From the NCBI GenBank assembly GCA_031259345.1, contig JAIRLQ010000254.1:1-6669 (forward strand): DNA of 6,669 nt, written 5' to 3'. The notes beneath the pieces were generated by a model, which made no database searches, was not told the origin of the DNA, and saw nothing but the letters and a program-made list of their open reading frames with translations. A program made the translations under genes and the position numbers. Position 1 is the stretch's first letter. Each line of letters starts with the position of its first letter. Positions 1 to 5,308 of the stretch are shown one piece after another. Origin of the DNA: Treponema sp. GTDB lineage: Bacteria; Spirochaetota; Spirochaetia; Treponematales; Breznakiellaceae.

Positions 1-1
1 T

Positions 2-523
2 ATGAACCTTTACAGCCAGACTTCCGGGCCGGGCAGGAACCAGCCCCTTACGGAGGCCAAAAACGAGGCCAAAGAAGACTTTAAGGCCAAAGCACGGGTT
101 ATGATCAACTTCCGCCTAAAAAATCCCATCATCCCCAAAGCGGGGCTGGTGGACGCCGGTGTGGTCCCCGGCGATACAACCCACACCCCCGTGGGCACGC
201 CTGAGGAACATGTGGGGCTTACCGTTATACCTACCAACGTCAGGCAGCACAAAATCGCCTGGACGGTCGAAGAAACGGGGTCAAAAGCAGTGCCCGAGGG
301 CTACGGCGGCGTGGTGCTGCGTAAAGCGGTGCTGGAAGACGGCGAGGCGGTGCCCGTAGACCCCGAAGCCCTCCCTTCTTCCAAGCTCTACAGCCGCAAC
401 AACGTTACCGTAACCTTCCGCGCCGAAGACCAGGGGAAGCGCTGCGCCTACGCCGCGTGCTGGCAGACCAAGACGGGCCTCATGGGCCCCTGGACCGGCA
501 TTATCACCGTGCTTGTCCCGTAA
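2..523 (+). CDS. Hypothetical protein of a recurrent Treponema/Bacteroidetes-type family, 5'-truncated by the window edge
   Basis: The open frame runs from the window edge to a TAA at 521-523 (173 residues visible). The Met codon at position 2 is probably internal, because no upstream sequence is available to show a ribosome binding site. The C-terminal pattern, a Gly-Lys followed by an aromatic-rich strand with Trp, then Gly-Pro-Trp and a short hydrophobic end (about residues 145-173), resembles from memory a family of roughly 200-230-residue proteins of unknown function found in many copies in Treponema and some Bacteroidetes. The stretch ARVMINFRLKNP (about residues 31-42) would fit the middle of that family, which suggests some 50 residues are missing upstream. 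The C-terminal half looks beta-rich and Ig/fibronectin-like. No signal peptide or membrane segment is visible in this part. A strong terminator follows 28 bp after the stop. I infer no function. Confidence 0.75.
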   Translation: MNLYSQTSGPGRNQPLTEAKNEAKEDFKAKARVMINFRLKNPIIPKAGLVDAGVVPGDTTHTPVGTPEEHVGLTVIPTNVRQHKIAWTVEETGSKAVPEGYGGVVLRKAVLEDGEAVPVDPEALPSSKLYSRNNVTVTFRAEDQGKRCAYAACWQTKTGLMGPWTGIITVLVP

Positions 524-547
524 GAAAGCGCCAAAAACCGCGGCTTT

Positions 548-609
548 CCTGCCGGGCCCGCATTGCCGCGGGCCCGGTTTTTTTTGCCTGCCGCGGGGGG
601 CCCGGCAGG
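548..609. repeat. Overlapping inverted repeats with two mutually exclusive foldings
   Basis: CCTGCCGGGCCC (548-559) is perfectly complementary to GGGCCCGGCAGG (598-609), a 12-bp stem. The same left arm also forms a 10-bp stem with 568-577 (the terminator hairpin), and the right arm also forms a 7-bp stem with CCTGCCG at 587-593. The transcript can therefore fold either as two adjacent hairpins or as one long outer stem. This is directly visible. Any regulatory meaning is inference. Confidence 0.7.
552..585 (+). terminator. Rho-independent terminator of the first gene
   Basis: A perfect 10-bp GC-only stem (552-561 with 568-577) encloses a 6-nt loop and is followed directly by eight T (578-585). 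It lies 28 bp after the stop of the preceding gene. This is a textbook intrinsic terminator and separates that gene from the PH protein-thioredoxin unit. Confidence 0.9.
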
Positions 610-679
610 TCTGTGCGCGGTTTCCTAAAACCGTTCCGTATCGGCCTTTTTCCCCTCCCCTTTTAGTTCAAAGTACACG

Positions 680-702
680 CTTTTGTCCTGCGGGAACAAA
701 AG
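680..702. repeat. Inverted repeat immediately upstream of the PH-gene promoter
   Basis: CTTTTGT (680-686) is complementary to ACAAAAG (696-702), and two more C-G pairs (687-694, 688-693) can be added with one bulged A at 695. It ends 5 bp before the -35 box. It could be an operator half-site pair or a leftover hairpin. The sequence alone cannot decide. Confidence 0.45.
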
Positions 703-707
703 TTTCA

Positions 708-736
708 TTGACAACTCAGTATAGGCATTATATAAT
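708..736 (+). promoter_or_regulatory. Sigma70-type promoter for the PH protein-trxA unit
   Basis: TTGACA (708-713) and TATAAT (731-736) are both perfect consensus hexamers with the ideal 17-bp spacer. Transcription would start near 743, leaving a leader of about 45 nt before the ATG at 788. It is the best promoter in the window and predicts strong constitutive expression unless the adjacent inverted repeat binds a repressor. Confidence 0.9.
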
Positions 737-787
737 AATTCAGGAGTTTTTCGGCCCCTAAACCACACTATATAGAGGGAAAAAATT

Positions 788-1420
788 ATGAAGTTAGCCA
801 AAAAGAAAAATTTGCAGAAGGGCGAGCGTGTTATTTACACTCCCGAGGTTCATTGGTTTTTCCTAATCCGGCCGCTTTTGGCCCTGTTTTTCTCGCTGGC
901 CCTGGTCATCATAAAAATCATCCTGAATTCCCTTTTAATACCGGCTTTTGTTTTGCAGCCGGCTGTTTCGGTAATTCATTACCTTATTCTGGCGAATTTT
1001 ATAATTACGGGGATCTGTTTTCTCTGGCAGATAGTGGAATATTTTAGCATAGAATACTACATAACCAATAAGCGGCTTATGGTAAAGCGCGGCGTTTTTT
1101 CCACCGTTGTTGTCGATATGCCCATTGATAAGATAGAAAGCCTTGTATGCGTTCAAAAGCTGCTGGGCAAGCTGTTCAACTACGGCACGGTATTTGTGTC
1201 CGGCATTGGCGGAATGCTGCCCCGTTACGGCACGGTGCGCAGGCCCTATACTGTCCGCAAAATAATTGATGAAGTAATAGAAAAGAATAAGGCCATTACC
1301 GTTATTCAGGAACTAAACCCCAAGCCCGTAGATATAAAAAGAACGGAAGAGGTGGTTGATATTGAATACGGCACTTTTGTAACCTCTTATCCCGCAAAAA
1401 GAAAGGAACAGGCGGACTAA
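788..1420 (+). CDS. Membrane protein with a bacterial PH domain (bPH2 / DUF304 type)
   Basis: The product has 210 residues. Two hydrophobic stretches (about residues 23-50 and 62-84) are likely membrane segments. They are followed by a domain at about 88-165 with the usual bPH2 pattern: YYITNKRLMVKRGVF (90-104), a D-M-P-I-D-K-I-E-S-L strand (110-119), then GKLFNYGTVFV (127-137). This N-terminal TM pair plus PH fold is typical of the YdbS/DUF304 group, whose biochemical role is mostly unknown. The tail (171-210) is charged and probably cytosolic. The ATG is supported by GAGGGA at 775-780, 7 nt upstream, and by the consensus promoter further up. Thioredoxin starts 26 bp downstream with no terminator between, so the two are probably co-transcribed. 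Family assignment is good; function is unknown. Confidence 0.88.
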   Translation: MKLAKKKNLQKGERVIYTPEVHWFFLIRPLLALFFSLALVIIKIILNSLLIPAFVLQPAVSVIHYLILANFIITGICFLWQIVEYFSIEYYITNKRLMVKRGVFSTVVVDMPIDKIESLVCVQKLLGKLFNYGTVFVSGIGGMLPRYGTVRRPYTVRKIIDEVIEKNKAITVIQELNPKPVDIKRTEEVVDIEYGTFVTSYPAKRKEQAD

Positions 1421-1446
1421 AGCCGGGCTATTAAAAAAGGAAAAGC

Positions 1447-1770
1447 ATGAGCGAACATATTGAAATTACAAACGCCAATTTTGAAGAAGAGGTGCTAAAA
1501 TCCCCGGTGCCGGTGCTTCTGGATTTTTGGGCTTCCTGGTGCGGTCCCTGCAGGATGATTGCCCCCGTTATCGATCAACTGGCCCAGGAATACGCGGGCA
1601 AAATCAAAGTGGGCAAAGTAAATGTAGATGAAGCGGGCGATCTCGCGGCAAAACACGGGATTGTATCGATTCCCACCCTGGTGGTTTACCGGGGCGGGAA
1701 TATCGCAAATCAAAAAGTCGGCGCCCTTCCCAAACAAGAAATCGAAGGGCTTTTCAAAAATCTGCTATAA
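1447..1770 (+). CDS. trxA: Thioredoxin
   Basis: This is a full-length single-domain thioredoxin of 107 residues. The active site WCGPC is at 31-35, preceded by the buried Asp26 in LLDFWAS. The cis-proline loop is S-I-P-T at 74-77 and the glycine of the final strand region is in VGALPKQEI (91-99). It is a cytosolic dithiol-disulfide oxidoreductase, kept reduced by thioredoxin reductase, that supplies electrons to enzymes such as ribonucleotide reductase, peroxiredoxins or methionine sulfoxide reductases. No signal peptide is present. The start has an AAAAGG-type ribosome site at 1435-1440, about 6 nt upstream. It follows the PH protein gene by 26 bp and probably shares its promoter at 708-736. 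No thioredoxin reductase gene is in the window. The identification is close to certain. Confidence 0.97.
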   Translation: MSEHIEITNANFEEEVLKSPVPVLLDFWASWCGPCRMIAPVIDQLAQEYAGKIKVGKVNVDEAGDLAAKHGIVSIPTLVVYRGGNIANQKVGALPKQEIEGLFKNLL

Positions 1771-1781
1771 CCGCGCCCGGG

Positions 1782-1837
1782 GCTGTCCAAAAAGTTTGAA
1801 ACCCTTGTTCGGCTTTTAGGCCGCGGACAGCTTCTTT
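1782..1837 (+). terminator. Nested hairpin downstream of trxA; possible terminator or decayed repeat element
   Basis: GCTGTCC (1782-1788) pairs with GGACAGC (1825-1831). Inside lies a second stem, CGGC (1810-1813) with GCCG (1820-1823). A short T-rich tract (TTCTTT, 1832-1837) follows. It sits between the convergent ends of trxA and the lipoprotein gene, where a terminator is expected, but the T tract is poor and the outer loop is long. The left arm belongs to GGGGCTGTCC (1779-1788), which recurs at 4398-4407 and resembles insertion-sequence termini. Confidence 0.4.
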
Positions 1838-1881
1838 AGTGCCCGGACGCAGCCGTTTTTGCTCAAGTTCCGCCTCCGGTT

Positions 1882-2907
1882 TTAAATCTCCCCCTGGTTT
1901 GCCTCTCCGGGTGTTGCCTTACCTTGGGCCGTAAGGTACCAGTCTTGCGCGGTATTGGTATCTTCAAAGTTCCTTCTGGAAATGCTTTTGGTTGTGCTGG
2001 TTTTAATGGGGCCGCAGTTAACCGCGTCATTCGGGCCTGGGGGCGTCGTACCGCCGCTTGCGGAACGCCATACTCCCTGGTTCCCAAAAAGGGCGGCGGC
2101 GGCTTCCTGGGCCGGTTTCCCCCAGGTATCATTTTCGCTCTTGTCCGTAATGGCAACCCCGTCGATGATAGAACCGTCCTGATCCATTAGATACACAAGA
2201 GCGTTTTTGTTCAGGCGCTTTTTGTCATCGGCTACCCAGATATCCCTGGCGTCCGGCAGGGTGTCCATGCCGTTTGAAAGCGAAAGATCCTGTCCCGTCT
2301 CGTCAACAGAGCCCTCTTCCCTTGTACGAAGGTGTACAACGATGTATTCCCCCCGGGAAACTTCTATAGACGGAAATTCCAAAACCGGCTTTGTTATGTT
2401 GTCACCCGCAATAAAAAGCTGCAAAGCTGCCAGGTTGCCTTCGCTTAGGGTATAAAGTTCCACAAATTCAACCCTGGCCCTGGCGTCAGACTTGGATGCC
2501 GCCTCGGTCCTTAATTCGTTAATAAGTATCTTTGGAATTCTGTCGTTTCTGGCTCTAAATGGGGTAAGCACATTAAGGGTATTCCGCTTTTCATCTTCCA
2601 CCAGAATATCGGCGGTAAATTTTTCCCCGCCTTCCAGGGGCTGGGCCGTTTTAACGGTAACGGTTTCGCCTTCTTCTATGGAAACAAGCTCAAGCGGCGG
2701 GGCAAAGCGGACAAAGCTTACTTTGACAGGATGGGAAAAGGTAAAGGCAATTTCGGTGGAAGAAACAGCCCTGCAATCCAGAAAAACCGGCGCCTGGCCC
2801 GAATCTTCAAACACCTGTTGAATGGCGGATTCGCTGGAACAGGCACAGGCGGAAAACACCAGCGCAAACGGCAAAAGCAATTTAATCAAGGAACAGTAAG
2901 ATTTCAT
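1882..2907 (-). CDS. Lamin-tail-domain lipoprotein
   Basis: The product has 341 residues. A lysine-containing N-terminus and hydrophobic core (residues 7-20) end in F-S-A-C at 18-21, a lipobox acceptable by the relaxed spirochaete rule, with Cys21 (or Cys23) as the lipidated residue. It should be anchored to an envelope membrane. Residues about 40-122 look like an Ig-like beta domain. From about 126, KILINEL followed by VEFVELYTLSEGNLAALQLF and a later GEYIVVHL matches the lamin-tail domain, and the end (S-I-S-R-R 308-312, D-T-N 316-318, Q-D-W 321-323, T-P-G 332-334) is the usual close of that domain. Such domains serve in extracellular or envelope anchoring, but the ligand is unknown. The start is fixed by GGAGG on the minus strand (2913-2917), 5 nt from the ATG. 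The gene is convergent with trxA and divergent from the next gene. Confidence 0.85.
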   Translation of the reverse strand: MKSYCSLIKLLLPFALVFSACACSSESAIQQVFEDSGQAPVFLDCRAVSSTEIAFTFSHPVKVSFVRFAPPLELVSIEEGETVTVKTAQPLEGGEKFTADILVEDEKRNTLNVLTPFRARNDRIPKILINELRTEAASKSDARARVEFVELYTLSEGNLAALQLFIAGDNITKPVLEFPSIEVSRGEYIVVHLRTREEGSVDETGQDLSLSNGMDTLPDARDIWVADDKKRLNKNALVYLMDQDGSIIDGVAITDKSENDTWGKPAQEAAAALFGNQGVWRSASGGTTPPGPNDAVNCGPIKTSTTKSISRRNFEDTNTAQDWYLTAQGKATPGEANQGEI

Positions 2908-2969
2908 AACAACCTCCGTATGAATTTCTATATTACTTACGGCTTTGGGATGCGGGGCGCTTTACGGTT

Positions 2970-2998
2970 TTGGAATTTTTTCGTACAGTTTCCACAAT
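2970..2998 (+). promoter_or_regulatory. Weak candidate promoter for the 3018 gene
   Basis: TTGGAA (2970-2975) and CACAAT (2993-2998) each match four of six consensus bases with a 17-bp spacer, in the 110-bp divergent gap. Transcription would start near 3005, just ahead of a weak CAGG ribosome site (3007-3010). I could not find a convincing minus-strand promoter for the divergent lipoprotein gene in the same gap. Confidence 0.3.
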
Positions 2999-3017
2999 AT
3001 TTACAACAGGTTAAAAC

Positions 3018-3542
3018 ATGGAAACCGAATTTCTTGTACTTAGACTGATGGCGCCGCTTTTGTATCTGCCTTTAAAAGCGGCGGGCCCTTTAGCGGCGGA
3101 TCCTTTTTCATGGCAAGAGTCCGGCGGGGAGCGGCTTTTTTGTTTTGAGCTTGAAAGGGACAAGGCGAACGCCTTTGAAATTGCGGAAGGGCTTTTCCCG
3201 GGGCAGTTGGTTTTTACGGGCCTTACGGCTCTGCCCGGCAGGGACAATAAACATGCCCCTCAGGAGGCTGCCGCAGGGCCGGTTGTGGGGCTGCCCGGCC
3301 TGGGCAATAAACATGCCCCGCCGGGGGCTGCCTCAGGGCTGGTTGTGGGACTGCCCGCGGGCGATTATCTCTTTTTACAAAAACGGGAAGTCTTAAACCG
3401 CGAAGAAATACTGTATTTAGCGGCAGAATTGCAGAAAGAAAGCCTTTGGCGGCGGCTTTCGCCGGAGCCGCGCTTTTACCTTCGCCGTCTTTACGAAGAT
3501 GGCAAAGGGGTAACCCAACTGTGGAGGCCCTATACTTCCTAA
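3018..3542 (+). CDS. Hypothetical protein with an internal 20-residue tandem repeat
   Basis: The product has 174 residues and I do not recognise its family. There is no convincing signal peptide: the N-terminus (METEFLVLRLMAPLLYL) is mildly hydrophobic but starts with acidic residues. Residues 72-91 and 92-111 are two copies of one unit (LPG..NKHAP...A.G.VVG), followed by the start of a third (LPAG at 112-115). Removing 40 residues joins T-A-L-P directly to A-G-D-Y-L-F-L-Q, which reads as a normal strand, so I infer an ancestral protein of about 134 residues. The C-terminal half (124-174) is charged and helical, with R-F-Y-L-R-R-L-Y at 152-159. The ATG has only a weak CAGG site 7 nt upstream. 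The gene stands alone between a divergent lipoprotein gene and a convergent DUF2259 gene. Confidence 0.75.
   Translation: METEFLVLRLMAPLLYLPLKAAGPLAADPFSWQESGGERLFCFELERDKANAFEIAEGLFPGQLVFTGLTALPGRDNKHAPQEAAAGPVVGLPGLGNKHAPPGAASGLVVGLPAGDYLFLQKREVLNREEILYLAAELQKESLWRRLSPEPRFYLRRLYEDGKGVTQLWRPYTS
3231..3350 (+). repeat. Coding minisatellite, 2 x 60 bp, in frame
   Basis: Units 3231-3290 and 3291-3350 match at 51 of 60 positions by direct comparison. A third unit begins at 3351 (CTGCCCG) and then diverges. The shared core ACAATAAACATGCCCC is at 3244-3259 and 3304-3319. The length is a multiple of three, so the frame is kept. Several differences are silent or conservative, so the copies have been diverging under protein-level tolerance. 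Confidence 0.9.
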
Positions 3543-3547
3543 GGGCC

Positions 3548-3581
3548 CGCGCGGGAATAACATGGCATTTTTGCGCGTTTT
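3548..3581 (+). terminator. Weak possible terminator after the 3018 gene
   Basis: CGCGC (3548-3552) can pair with GCGCG (3573-3577) followed by TTTT (3578-3581). The stem is only 5 bp with a 20-nt loop, so the signal is poor. It is listed because it fills the 40-bp gap between two convergent genes, where some transcript end is needed. Confidence 0.25.
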
Positions 3582-3582
3582 C

Positions 3583-4281
3583 CTAAAGCTGCAGGGCTTC
3601 TACCATATAGCGTATATCAAAGCCCGCGCCGTTTTGTTTTTTCATTTCGATGACCAGTATCATTGAGCCGTCTTGGGGGGCAATTATCACTTTCCGGATC
3701 CGGTATGACGCTACCAGGGGCCGCTTAATCTGGGGGTTTCCTACGGTATATGCCTTGCGGGCGCCGGTTTTGCCGGTACGTTCAAGCTCGATATAAAAAG
3801 AAGATTTAAGATTTTCCCCTTCGCCTTCAACGGAAGAAACCAGGGACGCCCGATAACTGGCGCCGCTTTCAAAATCCCTGAATTCTATGCTTTCGCCCGG
3901 CGCGGTGCCCTGGCCGTTTAAATCTATATAAAGGGACTGCCCCTGAAAGCAATAATCAATGTTATAGCGTCCCGCAAGAGCGGCGTTTCCGGCAATAATT
4001 TTAAATAACGCGCCGGAACCGTCCTGGCCCGCGGCTACCGGCCTGTTATGAACATAAGAAACCTTGCCATTGGCAACAAAATTATTTTTTGGCACATCCA
4101 CCGCAAAAAGTTCCGCCCAGGGTTTTAAACTGCCGGATTCAACTCCGTATTGACCGAACATATAGATCCTGCCATCAGGAGAAAAACCAAGATCTACAAA
4201 AACAGCGGTATCGCCTGCCCACAGAAAAACGCCCAGTATAAGGATCATAATAAACGCGCAAAATGTTTTCTTTTTCACCAT
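3583..4281 (-). CDS. Predicted secreted protein, DUF2259 type
   Basis: The product has 232 residues. A classical signal peptide (MVKKK, hydrophobic 8-20) has a likely signal peptidase I cut after Ala22. The mature protein opens with AVFVDLGFSPDGRIYMFGQYGV (26-47), then a P-W-A-E-L-F-A-V-D-V strand (54-63), the pattern I associate with the DUF2259 family of exported proteins (COG5454). The repeated-strand, S-P-D-G character suggests a beta-propeller-like or WD-like fold, but the family function is unknown. The C-terminus (about 190-232) contains another strand pair with D-G-S-M-I-L-V-I-E-M. The start is supported by a minus-strand AGGAG (4288-4292), 6 nt from the ATG. A GATAAT-like -10 (minus strand, 4300-4305) lies close upstream but has no good -35. 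The gene is convergent with the 3018 gene and divergent from the membrane protein gene. Confidence 0.8.
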   Translation of the reverse strand: MVKKKTFCAFIMILILGVFLWAGDTAVFVDLGFSPDGRIYMFGQYGVESGSLKPWAELFAVDVPKNNFVANGKVSYVHNRPVAAGQDGSGALFKIIAGNAALAGRYNIDYCFQGQSLYIDLNGQGTAPGESIEFRDFESGASYRASLVSSVEGEGENLKSSFYIELERTGKTGARKAYTVGNPQIKRPLVASYRIRKVIIAPQDGSMILVIEMKKQNGAGFDIRYMVEALQL

Positions 4282-4330
4282 GAGGCTCTCCTCTTCATCA
4301 TTATCGGAAGAAAAACCCAGGAATTGAGCC

Positions 4331-4410
4331 GCTTTCAGAACCCGTTTAATTCTGAAAAGCTTAAGGCCAAAGGTCTGGCCTTTAGTCTATTAGAGTTGGG
4401 GCTGTCCCAA
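4331..4410. repeat. Three consecutive hairpins in a divergent intergenic region
   Basis: Stem 1: TTTCAGAA (4333-4340) with TTCTGAAA (4350-4357), extendable by two G-C pairs past a bulged A. Stem 2: AAGGCCA (4363-4369) with TGGCCTT (4376-4382), loop of 6. Stem 3: TTGGG (4396-4400) with CCCAA (4406-4410), loop of 5. They fill most of the gap between the DUF2259 gene and the membrane protein gene. None has a proper T tract, so they are not clear terminators. They may be operators or a repeat remnant. The third contains the GGGGCTGTCC word also found at 1779-1788. Confidence 0.5.
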
Positions 4411-4445
4411 ATAACCAACCGGATTATTGAACAAGTCTATTGAGT

Positions 4446-4474
4446 TTGAAAGCGCCCTGGTCTATTCTTATACT
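4446..4474 (+). promoter_or_regulatory. Sigma70-like promoter abutting the membrane protein start codon
   Basis: TTGAAA (4446-4451) and TATACT (4469-4474) each match five of six consensus bases with a 17-bp spacer. The -10 box ends one base before the ATG at 4475, so the predicted start of transcription (about 4481) would fall inside the coding sequence. Either this match is fortuitous or the real translation start is elsewhere. Confidence 0.45.
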
Positions 4475-5308
4475 ATGACCATTCAAGTAAGAAACAACTG
4501 CTTTAAAGCGGAGATAGCCATTGCAGCCGCGGCGGCAGTTGTTGCAGTTGTAGCCGCCTGGAAGATATTTCCGGCCTACCCCGAAGCAGGCGCCGAAGCT
4601 GTCCGGCGTTCACAGGGGATTGTCCAGGGGTTTTTTTCGGGCTTTATAAAAGCCGCCCCCTATGTTCCCTTTGTAACCACCCTTGCGGCGGTAGGCTGTT
4701 CGCTGGTATCCGTCATTCTAATCTATCATTCTTTTGAAAAAACCCAATCCCAGGAGATCCTTTATATCAGTCTTTTTGCCTTTTCCCTTGCCTTTGAATG
4801 TGTCAGGCTTATGGTTCCCCTAAAAATAGAAATGGAACTTTCCAATGTGTACCTTGTTATGTCAACCCGGGCGCTTGTCTTTGGCAGGTATTTCGGACTT
4901 TTTTCGCTTTTTGCCGCTTCGGTCTGCGCGGCCGGTTTAGAAACACAAAAGCAGCAGAATATCGTGTTTATTATCATCGCCGCCGCCCTTATTATAGCCG
5001 GCGGCATCCCCATCGACGGTCTTTCCTGGGATTCCAGCCTGAAGATGCTGCTGGGTTATTCTTCCATGCTCGTTATGATCGAGTGGGGGATACTGCTGAT
5101 TACCGCAATTAGTTTTATTGTTTCATCCTTTACCCGCAGCGCAAAAGAATACATCTTTATTGCCGCGGGGAGCGTTCTTGTTTATCTGGGGAGAAATATC
5201 CTTTTAAACTCTGATACCTGGGTTACCCCCGCACTTGGGCTTTTATTTCTTGGGGCGGGGACATGGCTCATTTGCACAAAACTGCACAAAGTGTATCTGT
5301 GGTTATAG
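4475..5308 (+). CDS. Polytopic membrane protein of unknown function
   Basis: From the ATG at 4475 the product has 277 residues. A TTG at 4427 would add 16 residues. I prefer the ATG because the extra segment shows no domain character, but neither start has a convincing ribosome site, and a promoter-like sequence overlaps this point. About eight hydrophobic segments are visible (TTG-start numbering): 30-49, 79-101, 110-130, 150-171, 178-196, 212-235, 241-259 and 266-285. A soluble loop of about 28 residues separates the first two and contains Y-P-E-A-G-A-E-A-V-R-R. The loop between the third and fourth has charged residues (K133, E135, E137, R148). I recognise no transporter signature or catalytic motif. 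It may be a spirochaete-conserved inner-membrane protein. Its stop codon overlaps the stop of the convergent downstream gene by 6 bp. Confidence 0.8.
   Translation: MTIQVRNNCFKAEIAIAAAAAVVAVVAAWKIFPAYPEAGAEAVRRSQGIVQGFFSGFIKAAPYVPFVTTLAAVGCSLVSVILIYHSFEKTQSQEILYISLFAFSLAFECVRLMVPLKIEMELSNVYLVMSTRALVFGRYFGLFSLFAASVCAAGLETQKQQNIVFIIIAAALIIAGGIPIDGLSWDSSLKMLLGYSSMLVMIEWGILLITAISFIVSSFTRSAKEYIFIAAGSVLVYLGRNILLNSDTWVTPALGLLFLGAGTWLICTKLHKVYLWL

Noticed and set aside
513..761. Plus-strand open frames covering 457-666 and 513-761
   Set aside because: They run through a clear intrinsic terminator and the consensus promoter, and the translations are Pro/Arg/Gly-rich shadow sequence.
1882..2190. Other frames opposite the lipoprotein gene (for example 1863-2156 minus, 1924-2190 plus)
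   Set aside because: They overlap a well-supported lipoprotein with ribosome site, signal sequence and domain matches, and their translations are low-complexity shadows.
3231..3350. The 60-bp repeats considered as a CRISPR array
   Set aside because: There are only two contiguous units with no unique spacers between short repeats, and the whole is in frame within a coding gene.
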